A DNA stretch of 64,000 nucleotides from Torreya grandis (GCA_037957365.1 JARHVA010004253.1:177501-241500); one strand, 5' to 3'. Shown: positions 37,180 through 49,719, numbered from the stretch's first letter. Numbers and translations are program-made. The notes: generated by a model not told the origin, from the letters alone.

Positions 37180-37700
37180 CCACTCTAATCAGCCCCGACT
37201 TCAATAAATACCTCAATCTCTATACCTTCAACAATGGGGAAGTAATATCTGCTATGCTTACTCAAGAAAATAGTGATGACCTCGAGCAACCACTTGCCTT
37301 CTTCAACCAAGGGTTAGAGGACTTCAAAATTAGGTACACCTATATAGAGAAGCAAGTCTTGGCAGTAGTGCATAGTCTGAAGAAATTTAGATATATGTTG
37401 TCAAACAACAAGATCCATCTCATGGTTCCACATCTTAGTGTCAAGGATTTCTTGACCAATCGAGACTTAAATGAGAAAAGAGTAGGATGGATCACCAAAG
37501 TGATGGAATACGACATAGACATCAAAATTGCCAAGTTGGTGAGAGGAAAGGGCCTGTGTGAACAGCTAGCTGTAGATTTGAAGCAAAAAGGTGAAGATAA
37601 CTTGTTGATCCATGACGCAACCATTGCAAAAGAGCTAGCTATCATAAGAGATTGGACGTTGGACATGAGGCGCTTCCTTCTTACAGGTGAATGTCCATAG
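37180..37700 (+). pseudogene. E3 RNase H domain following RT
   Basis: Open for 148 codons: EQPLAFFNQGLEDFKIRYTY, EKQVLAVVHSLKKFRYMLSN, LSVKDFLTNRDLNEKRVGWI, EYDIDIKIAKLVRGKGLCEQ. This is the standard gypsy RNase H placed after RT, with a degenerate active site, as in other dual-RNase-H elements. It is in the same frame as RT. Confidence 0.75.
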
Positions 37701-37749
37701 GGTCTCGATAAGGCTGGAAGAAGGTATTTTAAACTTTAGTCCCTTCCTT

Positions 37750-38900
37750 ATGTTTTGATTGATGGAGTATTATTTAGGAAGGATCTCTCTGGGGTTCTCT
37801 TGAGATGCATTGACCCCAGTCAGGCTGACAAGGTATTGGCTGAGTTTCATGATGGGCCAGCAGGTAGCCATTTCACCCCTAAGACCATAATAGCAAAAAT
37901 AATGAGAGCTGGCTATTTCTGGCCCACTCTTTTCAAGGATACCTATGCCTAGGTAAGGAAGTGCCAAACGTGTGCACTTTTTGATGGAAAGCAACGATTG
38001 GCTGCCATGCCCCTACAGCCAATCCAGGTGGAATAGCCATTCATGTAGTGGGGTCTGGATTTCATAGGGATGATCAATCCTCCCTATAGTGTTAGACATA
38101 AATGGGTCCTGACTGCTACAGATTATTTCACCAGGTGGGTGGAAGCCATTGCTTTGAAGGAAGCAAATGAAAGCACAGTCTTGGATTTCTATGAGGACTT
38201 AGTGACACATTTTGGGGTCCCAGGCACTATAATTTCAGACAACGCCTTGGCTTTTCTGGGAACCAAAACTAGTGAATGGGTGCTAAGGTATGGTATATAC
38301 CTCAGCACTTCATCAAATTACTACCTATAGGGGAATGGGCTAGCTGAGTCCACTAACAAAAATTTGATCAGGATTATAAAGAGGACCATGGAAGAAAATT
38401 AGAGAACTTAGCATGCCAAGTTAAAGATGGCTCTATGGGCTGATCAGATCACTCCAAAGAGATCAATCAGAAATTCTCCATATACGCTTGTATATGGGAA
38501 GGAAGCTAAGCTTCCCATCTCACTTAAACTGCCAGCATTAGATCTCACCCATCAACTACAACTAGAAGAAGGAAGTAGCATGGAGGTCAGATTGTGTGAA
38601 CTAATGGAGCTCTAGGAGGTGAGGAATCGGGCCATGGTCTCTATGATCAGTCACCAACAACAGGTGAAAAGACATTTTAACAAGAAATCTTTGTCAAAAA
38701 AATTTGTTGAAGGAGACATTGTCTTAAAATGGGATGAAGATAGAGCTAAGCCCAGAAAACATGCAAAATTTGATGCCCTTTAGAGCGGTCCTTACATGAT
38801 TACTCAATGCAAGCAGCATAACGCATTCTAGCTCTCTAGATTAGACGGTGAAAAATTGTGTATCCCAGTCAATGGGATACATCTAAAACATTGTCACTAA
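37750..38900 (+). pseudogene. E3 integrase domain
   Basis: Zinc-binding part: FHDGPAGSHFTPKTI and VRKCQTCALF. Core: WGLDFIGMINPPYS (Asp), LTATDYFTRWVEAIALKEAN, PGTIISDNALAFLG (Asp), GNGLAESTNKNLIRIIKRTM (Glu). C-terminus: NSPYTLVYGKEAKLP, VEGDIVLKWDEDRAKPRKHA, SGPYMITQCKQHNAF and PVNGIHLKHCH ending at TAA 38,898-38,900. No chromodomain follows. TAG stops at 37,950, 38,034, 38,046, 38,328, 38,400, 38,409, 38,613, 38,781 and 38,829 mostly replace Gln, a few Trp. Confidence 0.9.
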
Positions 38901-39152
38901 GTTTTGGTTCAGCTGTATATAGTTTCCCTTGTTTTCTTTCCTATTTTCCCTAAGTACAGTTTGCACAGTTAGTTGTTTTTAGTCTTGTGTGTTTCCCTTT
39001 GCGTGTGGGGGTAAATTTTGTATATTTTGATTTTGGAATCTTTTGGGCTATTATTAATTCTTTCAAGCTGCATCTAACTCTGCACCCAATGATATTCAAA
39101 GGCAACTAGGTCCTAAACATAGCAGGGATGCTTCCCCTGGGAGTCACCAATT
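38901..39152 (+). other. E3 3' untranslated region
   Basis: Contains GTGTGGGGGTAAATTTTG near 39,003 and CCCCTGGGAGTCACCAATT next to the LTR. The latter resembles the DNA next to the E4 LTR. Neither is a clean polypurine tract. Confidence 0.5.
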
Positions 39153-40566
39153 TGTTGACCCAATTTTGCCCCTCTGGCAAAATTTTGGTCACCCTCTTCA
39201 AAAGCTATGAAAGGCCAGTTAATTTTGGGTTGCAAGGTCCACCTTCAGGGTTCAACAGCTCTGTTTCAAAGCATTAGCTCATTGGCCTCATTCGTTGGTG
39301 TTCACGGTAGCATAAGGCAGAGTCTTTGAATGTTCACAAAAGAGAAGAGGAAAAACTGGGGCATTTAACACTAAGGCAAAAGGAGGGTAGACGTTTACAA
39401 GAATAATGCAATTGGTGGAAAAATTGCCACCCACAACACTGGTGGGGAAAAGAAGGCTGCCAACACAAGCAGTAAGTAGCAAAATCACCACCCAAAGCAA
39501 TTGGTAGAGAAAAGGAAGCCATCAACATTGGCCGACGTCGACAAAACTACCACGTTTGACAGCCAACTCGGCTGACATTAGCAAAATTGTTGTGTTTGGT
39601 AGTAAATCGGCCGACATCAGGAAAAGTCCTACATGCAATCCATGACATTGGGCGGTAAATTTTCCATCCACAACATCAGGCAGAAAAAAGCCTTGCAGAA
39701 CATAGGAAAAGGCCCACCTAGCTGCTAGAGGAGCAAACCAACATGAAAAATGAGGCAACAAGCATGATCCCATTAGACTTATGATGTCATCAACAGTGTT
39801 TTCCCTCTTCCCAATGAAGACTCAAGCTGCCACTAGCAAGCAAAAGCCAATGAGAGCTCCTCTTGGCTCTTTCCATATAAATACATAGACTTGGTCATTT
39901 TGAAGGATCTTCTCCAATTTTGTAAAGAGCATAGCTCTACAAATTCTCCACCTAAATCAATAAAATATAGTCTTTTACCTCCATCTTAGATAGATTTGCT
40001 ATGTATGTCATGAGTATTATTTGTGTTTAGTCATTATCTTTGATGCTTTCACAGGTTAATGCCAATAGACCAGTCATCTACAAGTGCCATTCCTGTAGCT
40101 GAAAGGAGAAGAGCAATATTTGAGAAGGATAGAATAGAGGAAGTTGCTCATAAGTGTGCATTCCATAGCACCTTGGTAAACCTCTGTTATGTATTTTCCA
40201 TTATAGCCTCCCTATTAGTCTTAGCAGCCTGGTTCTTTTGCCAGATGTGTAGAGTATATTTGCATTTTCCTTGATTCTGAGTGTGGATGTGGAAGGTCAA
40301 CCTTTATTTTGGTGTATCACCTCTTTAGTTTAGGCAGTTTGTTTTCATGAATTTATTCCCCCTTTTCATCCCCCCAGTATATAGCTATATATCCATTATT
40401 TTTGCATTACCTAAAACAAACAAGATACATTAGAGGGAACTAGCCCATAACTAGAGACTCTCCTCTCCTACTTCATCATCCCATAGGTGAGAGAGGGGTT
40501 TCCATGTTGTGGGGAGAAGGTAGGAACCTGTTTTCCTGCCACTGGGTGCAATCTCCAGCGTCAACA
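39153..40566 (+). repeat. E3 3' LTR
   Basis: 1,414 bp. Differences from the 5' LTR are mostly transitions and are much denser in the first ~550 bases (about 37 in the first 330) than near the end. Confidence 0.95.
39876..39883 (+). promoter_or_regulatory. E3 3' LTR TATA box
   Basis: TATAAATA, the counterpart of 32,164-32,171, with AATAAA at 39,959-39,964. Confidence 0.65.
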
Positions 40567-40916
40567 CATTCTATTAGAGCTTCACTATAATTCTCCATCC
40601 TCCTTATATATCTATCTCAAGCACTTTATATAGGATTTTAAGAGGTGAGTGCTTAGATGGATCTTTTCCATCATAATTATTAGCTCCATGATCCCTCAAT
40701 TTTCATTCTCCACTAGAAATCTTTCTTTAGATCTTCTTTGATGTCATGATTATCTAGGATTTGTTTAGCCATCAACCATCTAGCACATGTTTTGTGTTTC
40801 ATCCTCCAACTATCTATAAAAATTGTTAGGCTAACTACTTCCCCAAAACTAGATGTTTCAAGGTGGATATCAGGTTGGTATGAAAAATCTAACAAACTAA
40901 AGTTAGGGGCCCAATA
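40567..40916 (-). repeat. E1 right LTR, second piece
   Basis: Begins with the second CATTC copy and resumes TATTAGAGCTTCACTATAAT exactly as in the left LTR at 17,180. It ends GGGGCCCAATA, followed by TSD ggcta. Confidence 0.85.
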
Positions 40917-41435
40917 GGCTATAGAGAAGAAACTTAAGCAATTAGATGGTAGTCTTAAGAAGTAGTTACATGGGAGGATATTATTTGTAGAAGATGAAGG
41001 ATAATCTCTTGGATATGTGAATAAAATTCACCTAGTAAATTCAAGTTCAAGGTCAAGCAAGGAAAGTACTTCACACAAGGATTATTAATTCTAAGGGGAT
41101 GCATCCCTCATGCCTAATTTGTTAACATATTTAAACAATTCAAAATTTGATAGGCATACTAAGTTATTTGATGAATTTATAGTTAAATTTATAAAGTTAA
41201 GTGTAAAAACATAGAAATTGGTATAAAATCATAAAATTGGTACTCTAAAGATAACTACATTGAATCCCAAGACACTAGTAAATTTTAATCCAAAGTAGCT
41301 AATTTCTTCAAGAGTAATCATAGGAAACATGGTTCTCAATTTATGAATTTTTATAAATTTAACACCTTATGATGGTTTTATTGATCTCAAACAATATTTT
41401 TTAACCTAAAAAATGAAATAGTAGGCTAATGGTAT
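40917..41435 (+). pseudogene. E0 gag-like coding region, part 2
   Basis: Resumes the E0 frame after E1: IEKKLKQLDGSLKK, LHGRILFVEDEG, VNKIHLVNSSSRSSKESTSH, MPNLLTYLNNSKFDRHTKLF, DEFIVKFIKLSVKT, and FINLTPYDGFIDLKQYFLT. One continuous frame runs to the E4 site, with TAG/TAA stops at likely Gln codons. It resembles retroelement gag in composition but is not assigned by motif. Confidence 0.55.
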
Positions 41436-43936
41436 TATTATAGCTCAAATTTGCACACTTGAGAGGGTGTTTCAAGCCATCTCAACTTGAGCTATGCAAT
41501 GGGATTAGTCTTAGGTTTTGGGTGACCTTTAAGTAGACTAAACATATAGATTATATGGCTATCTCCCCTTGATGTATTAGTTAGGTTCACTACACTACAC
41601 TTGCAAAGGAAAATGGAGAATGATAATATGAAAAAAATTAAGGGAGGTGATACACCAAATTAACACACTTCACTTGACTATCATGCAATAAGAATCATGG
41701 ATTAAGCTTGAATTTGATTACACTCATAAAAACAAAGAACTTCAAGCATGAGTGTTTAAACATATAGGTTATATAAAATGAATTTAATGAGAAGGTTAGT
41801 GAATATATATAACCAAGTCACTAATAACTAAAAATCCACTTTCAAACCATGAAAAACTACATCAAACTCACCATGTGAGCTACAAAAAGACAATCCATTT
41901 CCAAATAGGTAAGAGAGGACAAATAAGAGAGAGAGTATAATCAATACTACTAACATTCATCAACAATCACATAATTAGACTAGTTGAAAGCATGTGAGGA
42001 GGTAAGAATAATATTTATTACTCATTCAAAGGCATATTACAAGTGTTTAGTTGACTAGGGATTTTCCATACTCAACCAAAAGATCCTTACAGAGTCAAAC
42101 AAGTTTACATATATAAAAAAGAGAGGAGAGAGAGAAGAGGTGTAGAAGAGAGTCATTGACAAGTGTCAATCATTCATGACAAGAGTTAAAATCAAGAAGG
42201 AGGTTATAAAATATCTCATAACATCTTTAATGACGTGTTTCCTTCTTGATGATGCTTCATCTTGGAAATGGCATAGGAGTTTCTCTCTTTGCTTGACACA
42301 TCTTATTTATTCTTCAAACTACCCTCCTCTTAACTTAGAAAATGATAAGTGTCATACTTGATCATCAAGTTCACTTTGATTTTATTTCTATCCTTGTTAT
42401 TGACACCTTTCATTAGTTTGGTAACCTTCTTATATTGACATTGCAATGGTGATCATCTCTTCTTAGCCATTTTGAAACCCATTAGTCTCACTACACCCCT
42501 TTTTACTCAAAATCCTAAAATATTGATTTTATCTTCATGAACACAAAATCTCTCCATGAAAATCCTCTATCAATATTATAAAATATTTATAAATATTATT
42601 GAATGCCTCAAACAATCTCAAAGACTTCATTTTACACCTAAAGCCTATACATCTCTTCAATTTCTTGTAGCCCTCAAAACATATAAAGATATTTTTTGTA
42701 GAAACTTATACAGATGATCTTAAAAAATAAATCATATTTTTGAGTACCCACTAATCTCTTCCTACTTTTTATAAAATGTCATGACTGAACACTAAGTGAA
42801 AGTACACTTAATCTAATTATTTCTCTCTCTAATTAGTTGTTAATTAGGTCTCTAGGCTTAGAAACTAATATTTGATTCTAATAAATGACCACATGTTTAA
42901 AAAACCAAATAAACATTTTACTAACCTTAGTGACCTCCTAATAAAGCTCCATTCTAATTTTAAGTAATTAAAACCTTGTACAGATGTGTGAACCAAGAAA
43001 TGGCCGAAACCCTTACCTAGGTGGATGTTCAAGATTAAGAGATAATTAGAGTAGTTTATAAAGAATTTAATAGGATCCAATTATTTATAATGGTATATTA
43101 ATGACCATACCATAATAGTACAAATCAACATACTGAATATAAGCTCTCCAAAATTACTTTATGGGTTTACATATAGGCTTTTTAGATAACAAAGTAGTGA
43201 ATTTCTCCCTTTTAGCCCAAATTATTGACTTGAATGGATCATATATCACCTTAAAAGACATATAAATGTGTATATAAGTTAAATTACCTATTATATACCC
43301 TCAAAAACTTCTTTACCTAATTTGGAAGCTTGCCACCACCCTGCATACTCATTATTAGGCCCACAGTCATGATTTTTACGTTAATTTCATACAATTTTGA
43401 CTTAAAACATGTTAAAATTAATTTGAATATCATTAATTCTCATTATGATTAATTTGAGTGCTCATTTCTCTCATCAGGTCATTAATTGTTTTCTTGGTAT
43501 CTTGAGACATGTTTATCATATTAACGATGATTCATAAAGCCTAGGGCCTTAATGTATAAAATAATGACACAAATTACAAGTATAAAAATTAACATAAAAT
43601 TACCTATGGTCTTAGGATCCCATGCAATTCCTCTATACAATTCTAAGTACATGAAAGTGTCTCTCATGTTAGGTAGACTATGTTTAGTGAGCTTGAGAGA
43701 GAGTTTTAGTTTGAAGATGTTAACTTGGTGTTTGGTTCAATTTTAAAATGGTAGTTTTATGACCATAACACCTCTCACCATATCTATATATTCTTCTCTA
43801 ATGTGTTTTTTCCCTTAAGTGTCTTGAATCCTAGTTTAAACCATGCCTAAGGATTGTAGGCCAATTAACAAATTTAACACTAGAAGCTTGCTCGAGTCAT
43901 TAATTCCTAATTTATCTAAGTTTTAAGCTTATATGA

Positions 43937-44028
<92 letters not shown>

Positions 44029-46818
44029 CATATATAAACATTTAAATCCCCTTTAATCTTCATATCCAACTCAAAACTTTTACAAATCATCCAAATTTTA
44101 ATAATAGGCCTCAAAAGTCCTCATTAAGCTCGTAGGTCTTCATGTAGGCCAAATATCTTTTCAAACATGAGTATGGATTCAGCTGAGGGGGGTTATTTCT
44201 AATTCCAAAGATACCAATTCAATATTTATATCCTCTTTATGAAATCTAAGGCTCTATTAAGCCTCCAAATCTCATGATCAAAACCAAAAATGGACCCTTT
44301 ATTCATTATTTGTAGGCAAGTTTGAGTCTTTAATTAGGCCTATAGATTTCCATGTTAGAGGATTTTTTTTCACCTATTACAAGGTTATAATATTAATTAA
44401 AGTATATACTTAGGTAATCTTAGCCTATAATATATTTCATTCTTCATATTCACCTTAAGAATTGTAAAATTCCTTAAATTTTATACATAGACCTCTATGA
44501 TGTTCACTAGGTCTCTTGATTGTATTCTTGATAGGCTTTTGTTTTCAATGTTTTATCTTATATAACATATTTATTAACTTTTAAAATCTTCCATGATGGA
44601 TTTCATGATATCTCTTAACTATATAAACTTCATTCTCATTCAAGAAACCACACTATTTCCTAACTCTTAAAGGTAGACTTGGAGCTTTCATTACGTCTGT
44701 ATAGGTCTAGGTTTTGTTAGAGCTTAAAATATATCTTTAACTCATATTTTTTATTCCATATAAACTAAACATATATTCATAGTTTCCAATAATTATTTAC
44801 ACCTTTAATTTATCCCTTGAACCTAGTTTTCCAAGCAAGATTCATTTCATTTTATGTGAAAAGGAGACCTACATGTTTGTAGACATGTAGGTCTACATTT
44901 TCATTACATGAAACCTTTGTTGATATATATATTGATAATAATAACCATAATAAGATTTATAAAATATTAAAAAAAAATATTACATGAGGTTATTAACTTC
45001 ATGAATCCTTGATAATTAACATTTAGACCTTTTTAAATCACCTCTATGCAGGCAAATCTATACACAGTCTTTAGGCTTAAACCACTATATGTTGCTTGGA
45101 GGGGATAATATTGGAGTGACCAGTCATTTTTTAGGGTTCTTAAAAGTCTAATAAATCATTTAATTTCAATTTAGAACATTGTCCACCCATTCACATTCTC
45201 ATTAGACACTAACTCTTATTTGATGATAGCCATCAGCTTGTAGGTCCACATTTGGACCTTATACTATTAGGTTCCTTTGAATGATACCTTATAGGAATAT
45301 TTTTGTATTTTATTGTGAAAATTATATTTATCCTACTAATTATCTTTTCATTGGTCTTTAAAATCTCTAAATTTTCCATTTCATCATTACAAACTAGTCT
45401 CCTTCCCTTTAAGATTACAACAAACTTGTGTATGCACATTGGGCACTCTTAGGTGTTGGGACTCAAGGTCTAAAGCTCTTAAACTTGTTTAGGTTTATTC
45501 ATTTTCATATTTTTTCAATTTTAACATTTAAAATATTATATCCATAATAATAATGTTCTCACATCCCATTGAGATCATGTAAACTAGATTCTGCCCAACT
45601 CACTTGGTTTTCATTTCAATGCACACAACCACCAACACACTGCTTGAGGTAGATTTAATGGTTAGTTAATCAGGATATCTTCATTATTTATTTGAATAGA
45701 ATTTTTATTCTATTATTCAAACCATATACTCATAATAAGACTCCAATTATCCCAAAAACACTACCTGTAACTTCATCGAGGCTTGCATCTAGCATAAATG
45801 AAGGTTTTGCTCACTTCTCCACTATCACACATGCCAAAAAAATATGGAAGATGATATGAGAGGATTGTATAATTCCTAAAAATAATTTAAAAACCATCCT
45901 TAATCACCAATGGGTTTACATTTTTTTTTTTAAATTTCCAAAACTAAGCCTACATGGTTTATATAGGGTTTAAGAACACCCTAGGGTCTTAGCAGTCAAT
46001 CATAAAAGAGAGGACACCAATGTGACAAATATGGCCATGAATTTTAAGGATTTTAGAAACCATTCCTATTACCAATATCTTAGGTCACCACTCTCTCTCT
46101 CTCATATATACATATTATCATTTATAACTATCCCTCATAAGCTTTCCACAAAAGCAATGGGAGAAAGGGAGTTTTTTTTTGCTTTTCAAAGACTTGTAGC
46201 TCATAAAAATTCCTGATTTGAGTATGAGGGATATGGAGGGAGACTTGTAGGTTTTTGGAGAGGAAATTTATTTTGAAAACCTTCAACCACCTATTGGAAA
46301 ATCTCTTTTTTTCATGAAAAATGATATATTCTGTTTGAAGACCCTGATAGAATAGTGAAACAAGTATTCATGGAGTCCTTCACACCTATAAAGATCTAGT
46401 AAAAAATTTACATACATCTTATTTCTAAGTACTTTCCATTTCTTGCAATATTATCCTCTTGAACATTATAAAAACCATAGGAAAACACTTGAAATGGGTT
46501 ATAATGTTATGAAAGAGGTTATAACATCTTTTTAGGAACTTGTAAAGACCATGAAAGGGCATTATGTGACTTAAAACATATTAAATGCCATGATAAATAC
46601 CTTTAAATCTATGACTCTTTGAACCCACATTATTAAGATAAGCATGACTATATATGCATAATTTTATAAAGAACCATTCCCTTAAACTTGTCAAACTTGC
46701 CTTAATATATGATAAACATGACCTACAAGGATATTTTCAAAGTGATCAATCAAGGTAGGGTCTTGATTTTCCATGTTTTTTGAGAACCTATCTAATTTTA
46801 GCCAAAAATGGGCTAACA
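41436..46818 (-). repeat. E4 left LTR (3' LTR)
   Basis: Matches 49,720-55,014 throughout: CTCAAATTTGCACA at the start, TTTTACACCTAAA, GAGACATGTTTATCAT, TTTTCACCTATTACAAGGTT, GATAATATTGGAGTGACC and TAGGGTCTTGAT at the end. Carries an AT microsatellite missing from its partner. The end TTAGCC-AAAAATG-GGCTAA forms a hairpin. Confidence 0.9.
43938..44027. repeat. (TA)45 microsatellite in E4 left LTR
   Basis: About 90 bases of TA repeats. The matching place in the right LTR (about 52,255-52,285) has none, which explains most of the 88 bp length difference between the LTRs. Confidence 0.95.
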
Positions 46819-47672
46819 TATCTGGTGGTCTCCTAAGGATACTTGTGTGCTAAGAATATTAGACTAGTTACCTAGTCCATCCATTGGGCATCAAATCAAA
46901 TCACACTCAAACTCAGACATAAAATAGGACCTTGACCAAGACAAGATAGATGAATTGACCTCCAAACACACACAATATAATAAATACACACAAAGTAAAG
47001 GAAACTAGACTAAACAAGACACACACACTTTTGCTACAAAGCACTTAGGGAAAACAAATCAAGAAACTACTATGTATAACTAATGTGCATATCTTCATCC
47101 TTAAAAATCAAATAAGAAGCTCTTTATATCACCATGACACCATGAAATAATATTTTCATGTGTTAAATGAAGTCTAATTAGGGACTTCTCATGAAGTGAA
47201 AGATTTCAACCACATTCTAATAAATTGGCATGTTCATGATCTCCATGGCCAATAATCAAACCTTTTTAGTTCATTCCCATGCTCATGAGTTGAATATGTG
47301 AGTAAAAATAATGTCATACTCATACCAATATTGGCTACTTGGCCTAAATAATACCATTCTTATTTCATCAATAGGTTGCTTCTGATTATCTATGAATTCT
47401 TCATGCCTATCAATTACTACCTTATTTATTTCTTAAATACCTTCATTTAGAGAGCTATCATTTTGAAAGAGAGTGATTTCCATCTAATCAAGGAAATCAT
47501 GAAGATCACTTTCTACTTATACATCTAGCATATTTTCCTCTTTCTCATCTTGAAGATTCATACTCATCATATATTTCCACATCATACACTTGAGCCTCTT
47601 TATGATGGATGATCAAATTTATTAGATTGCTAGAAGCTTTGTACCTCTCATTCTCTTTCTCTTTTTGAGATG
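46819..47672 (-). other. E4 interior, PPT side
   Basis: No protein motif recognised. Minus strand next to the LTR reads AGGAGACCACCAGATA, comparable to GGGAGTCACCAATT beside the E3 3' LTR. Confidence 0.45.
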
Positions 47673-48144
47673 CTAACTTTTCAAGTCCTTCAAAATCCTT
47701 GAACATGTCAATGTAGGAGTTCTAAATGTATTCAAGGCCTCCTTGAATTTTCTCATGAGAATCAACAAGGTCATAAAATATGGTGTTCTTTTCAAGATTT
47801 TTGTCATGCATCTTTCAATCATGCTCCTTGGCCATAGAAATATCATTAACACTCTCCTCATGAGTTCTATGTCCACTATCCAAGATAGATTATAACCTTT
47901 ATAACTATTCCAAAAAGGTAGATTCTTCTCTATCAACTATAAAGATATCAAAGTCAATAGTAACCTTAAATTTATCTTGGGTAGTAGTAGGATAATTAAA
48001 CACTTCAAACTCATCAATGATTTCATGACATGGCTGAAATTTATCCTCCTCAAGTTCTATCAACTCATGTTCACTAAGAATTTTTTTAACTACTACATAG
48101 TCATCTTTCTCTTTATCAAGAATAGACTGATCATCTTCATCCAT
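47673..48144 (-). pseudogene. E4 acidic coiled-coil-like ORF remnant
   Basis: Two overlapping open stretches. The upstream one (47,905-48,144) starts MDEDDQSILDKEKDDYVVVK and continues ILSEHELIELEEDKFQPCHE and FKVTIDFDIFIVDREES, strongly acidic. No known retroelement domain is seen. With the segment at 49,130-49,290 it suggests a long decayed frame across the interior. Confidence 0.4.
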
Positions 48145-49129
48145 GAATAGTGGAAGTTATTCTACCCACTTAAGACCTATCACCTCATGTTTTTCTTATT
48201 CTATCAAATATGATTTGATTTTTTATTCATCAACCTGAAAGCAATACCAATCAAGTTGATCCACTTGGTCATTTGTGACATCTAGAGAGCCATTTAACTA
48301 TTGGCTAAAGGGTAGAAGCTTATGCTCATCCTTGAAAACTATTTTTTTTCTTATCCACCAAAGAGAGTTCCAATGATGATATCTTCTTCATGATCACTAG
48401 AATCACTCTCTATAAAAACTTATTGATATTCTTCTATAGCTACCACATATTGCCTTTTCAATTATAGCCACATCATCATTTAGATTTGACAAACTCTCCT
48501 TCACATTTGAATGTCCATATTATTCCATCAAATAACTTGATTATCCTTCATAAAAGGAGAGGATGGGAGGGAAATAGACTTCATTAGCTTACTTGAAACC
48601 TGCTAGACTATCCTTCCAACTTGGTATTTTAGGTGAACTAGGATGATTGGATGATTCTTGGATAGTTTTAGCTTGAATGGTAGATGAAAGGTTTGAGGGG
48701 TTTAAAGGCTCTCTTGGCTTGACCTCTAATGTTCTTCCACACTCTTTATCTTGAGCTTGAATATTAATAACCTCCCCCCAACTTAGAGTACGTTTTGGTG
48801 TGACTTATATAACCACTTATCCCTTTTGACTTTGGATGGATATATGAAAATATTCATTCTATAGGATAGGCCTGACATAATTAGAAGTCATGGTCAAAAA
48901 ATAATCCAAGATGGAATGGTCTTGGGATATTGAGTAGGGTTGGATGGATTTGGAATGGACATAGGTTTTTATTTGGGAATACAAGTCTTCCAACTTGGAA
49001 TATTGGGGCTAATAGACTCATTAATATATTTATTGAGCTTATTTTAATGTTGTATTGCACTTTAGAAGAGATTTAGAACAAAGGAAGGTTGACTTGAGTA
49101 GGATTAGGTATATAATACTAATTGGATTT
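48145..49129 (-). other. E4 interior, probable decayed coding DNA
   Basis: Charged fragments appear in changing frames but no stretch could be followed with confidence. Confidence 0.35.
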
Positions 49130-49290
49130 GTATTTTCACATGCTCCCATATCATTAACCTATCCTTCACTAAGTGTATTAGCTTGTTAACCTCTAGTTAC
49201 TCATTGATTAGATGTTCCTCATTCTCAATACCTAATCACACTCTCTAAAATCCTTGCAAGACCTCTTTCACCTCTTGAATGGGATAGATA
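49130..49290 (-). pseudogene. E4 coiled-coil-like fragment
   Basis: Minus strand reads YPIQEVKEVLQGF, LGIENEEHLINE and LEVNKLIHLVKDRLMIWEHV, with two or three TAG/TAA stops at likely Gln codons. Helical, charged, function unknown. Confidence 0.4.
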
Positions 49291-49695
49291 ATAGAATCTA
49301 CACCCTAATATGATTCTCTATTAGTCCTTTTTATCACCCTTACAAGTATATTATGGATTTTTTGAAGTTGATTAAAAGTGAATAAGGATCAACATAGCTT
49401 TGATAAGATCAATTGGAGAGATAGGTGGGTTGGTGGTACACATGGAAAGTAGTTGTTTGATGACTAATTAAGGAGAAAAAATGAATAATATTAACTTGAA
49501 AAGGCTTTTATGAAGGTATATAATAAGCATTTTGATCATATGAGTAATGATACATATAAATTTTCTATTTTTGAGGCAACTAGACTACCTATACCAACTA
49601 AGATTCATTTGGAGTCACCATTGGTGCTTGTGTTATTCCCTCTAAAGGATAATATATTGAAGGATAACACAAAATTCATTCAATGGATGATAATT

Positions 49696-49719
49696 AAGTC
49701 CCACTAGGTGTCTCATAAC
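49696..49719 (-). other. E4 primer-binding site
   Basis: Minus strand from the LTR edge reads GTTATGAGACACCTAGTGGG then ACTT. It aligns with the E3 PBS region GTTTTGGCACACCTGGTGGG then ACTG, with only a few differences. Confidence 0.65.

Larger units (their letters stand above)
31439..40566 (+). mobile_element. E3: near-complete Tat-like Ty3/gypsy retrotransposon
   Basis: LTRs 31,439-32,855 and 39,153-40,566 both begin TGTTGAC and end GTCAACA. Perfect 5 bp TSD CATTC lies at 31,434-31,438 and 40,567-40,571. Order inside is PBS, gag, protease, extra RNase H, reverse transcriptase, RNase H, integrase. The pol frame keeps one phase for 4.1 kb, so damage is by substitutions, not indels. It inserted into the right LTR of E1 and is the least decayed element here. 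Confidence 0.95.
16431..40916 (-). mobile_element. E1: nested non-autonomous LTR retrotransposon
   Basis: LTRs of matching length (1,119 bp; 776 + 345 = 1,121 bp) begin TATTGGGG or TGTTGGGG and end CCCAACA or CCCAATA, close to a perfect TGTTGGG/CCCAACA pair. Flanks are tgcta (16,426-16,430) and ggcta (40,917-40,921), a 4-of-5 match TSD. Removing E1 and one TSD restores an open plus-strand E0 frame. E2 sits inside its body and E3 inside its right LTR. Its own body is about 6.4 kb and encodes charged protein on the minus strand with no reverse transcriptase or integrase seen. A PPT-like TATGGGGTAA abuts the left LTR on the minus strand, supporting minus orientation. Confidence 0.85.
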
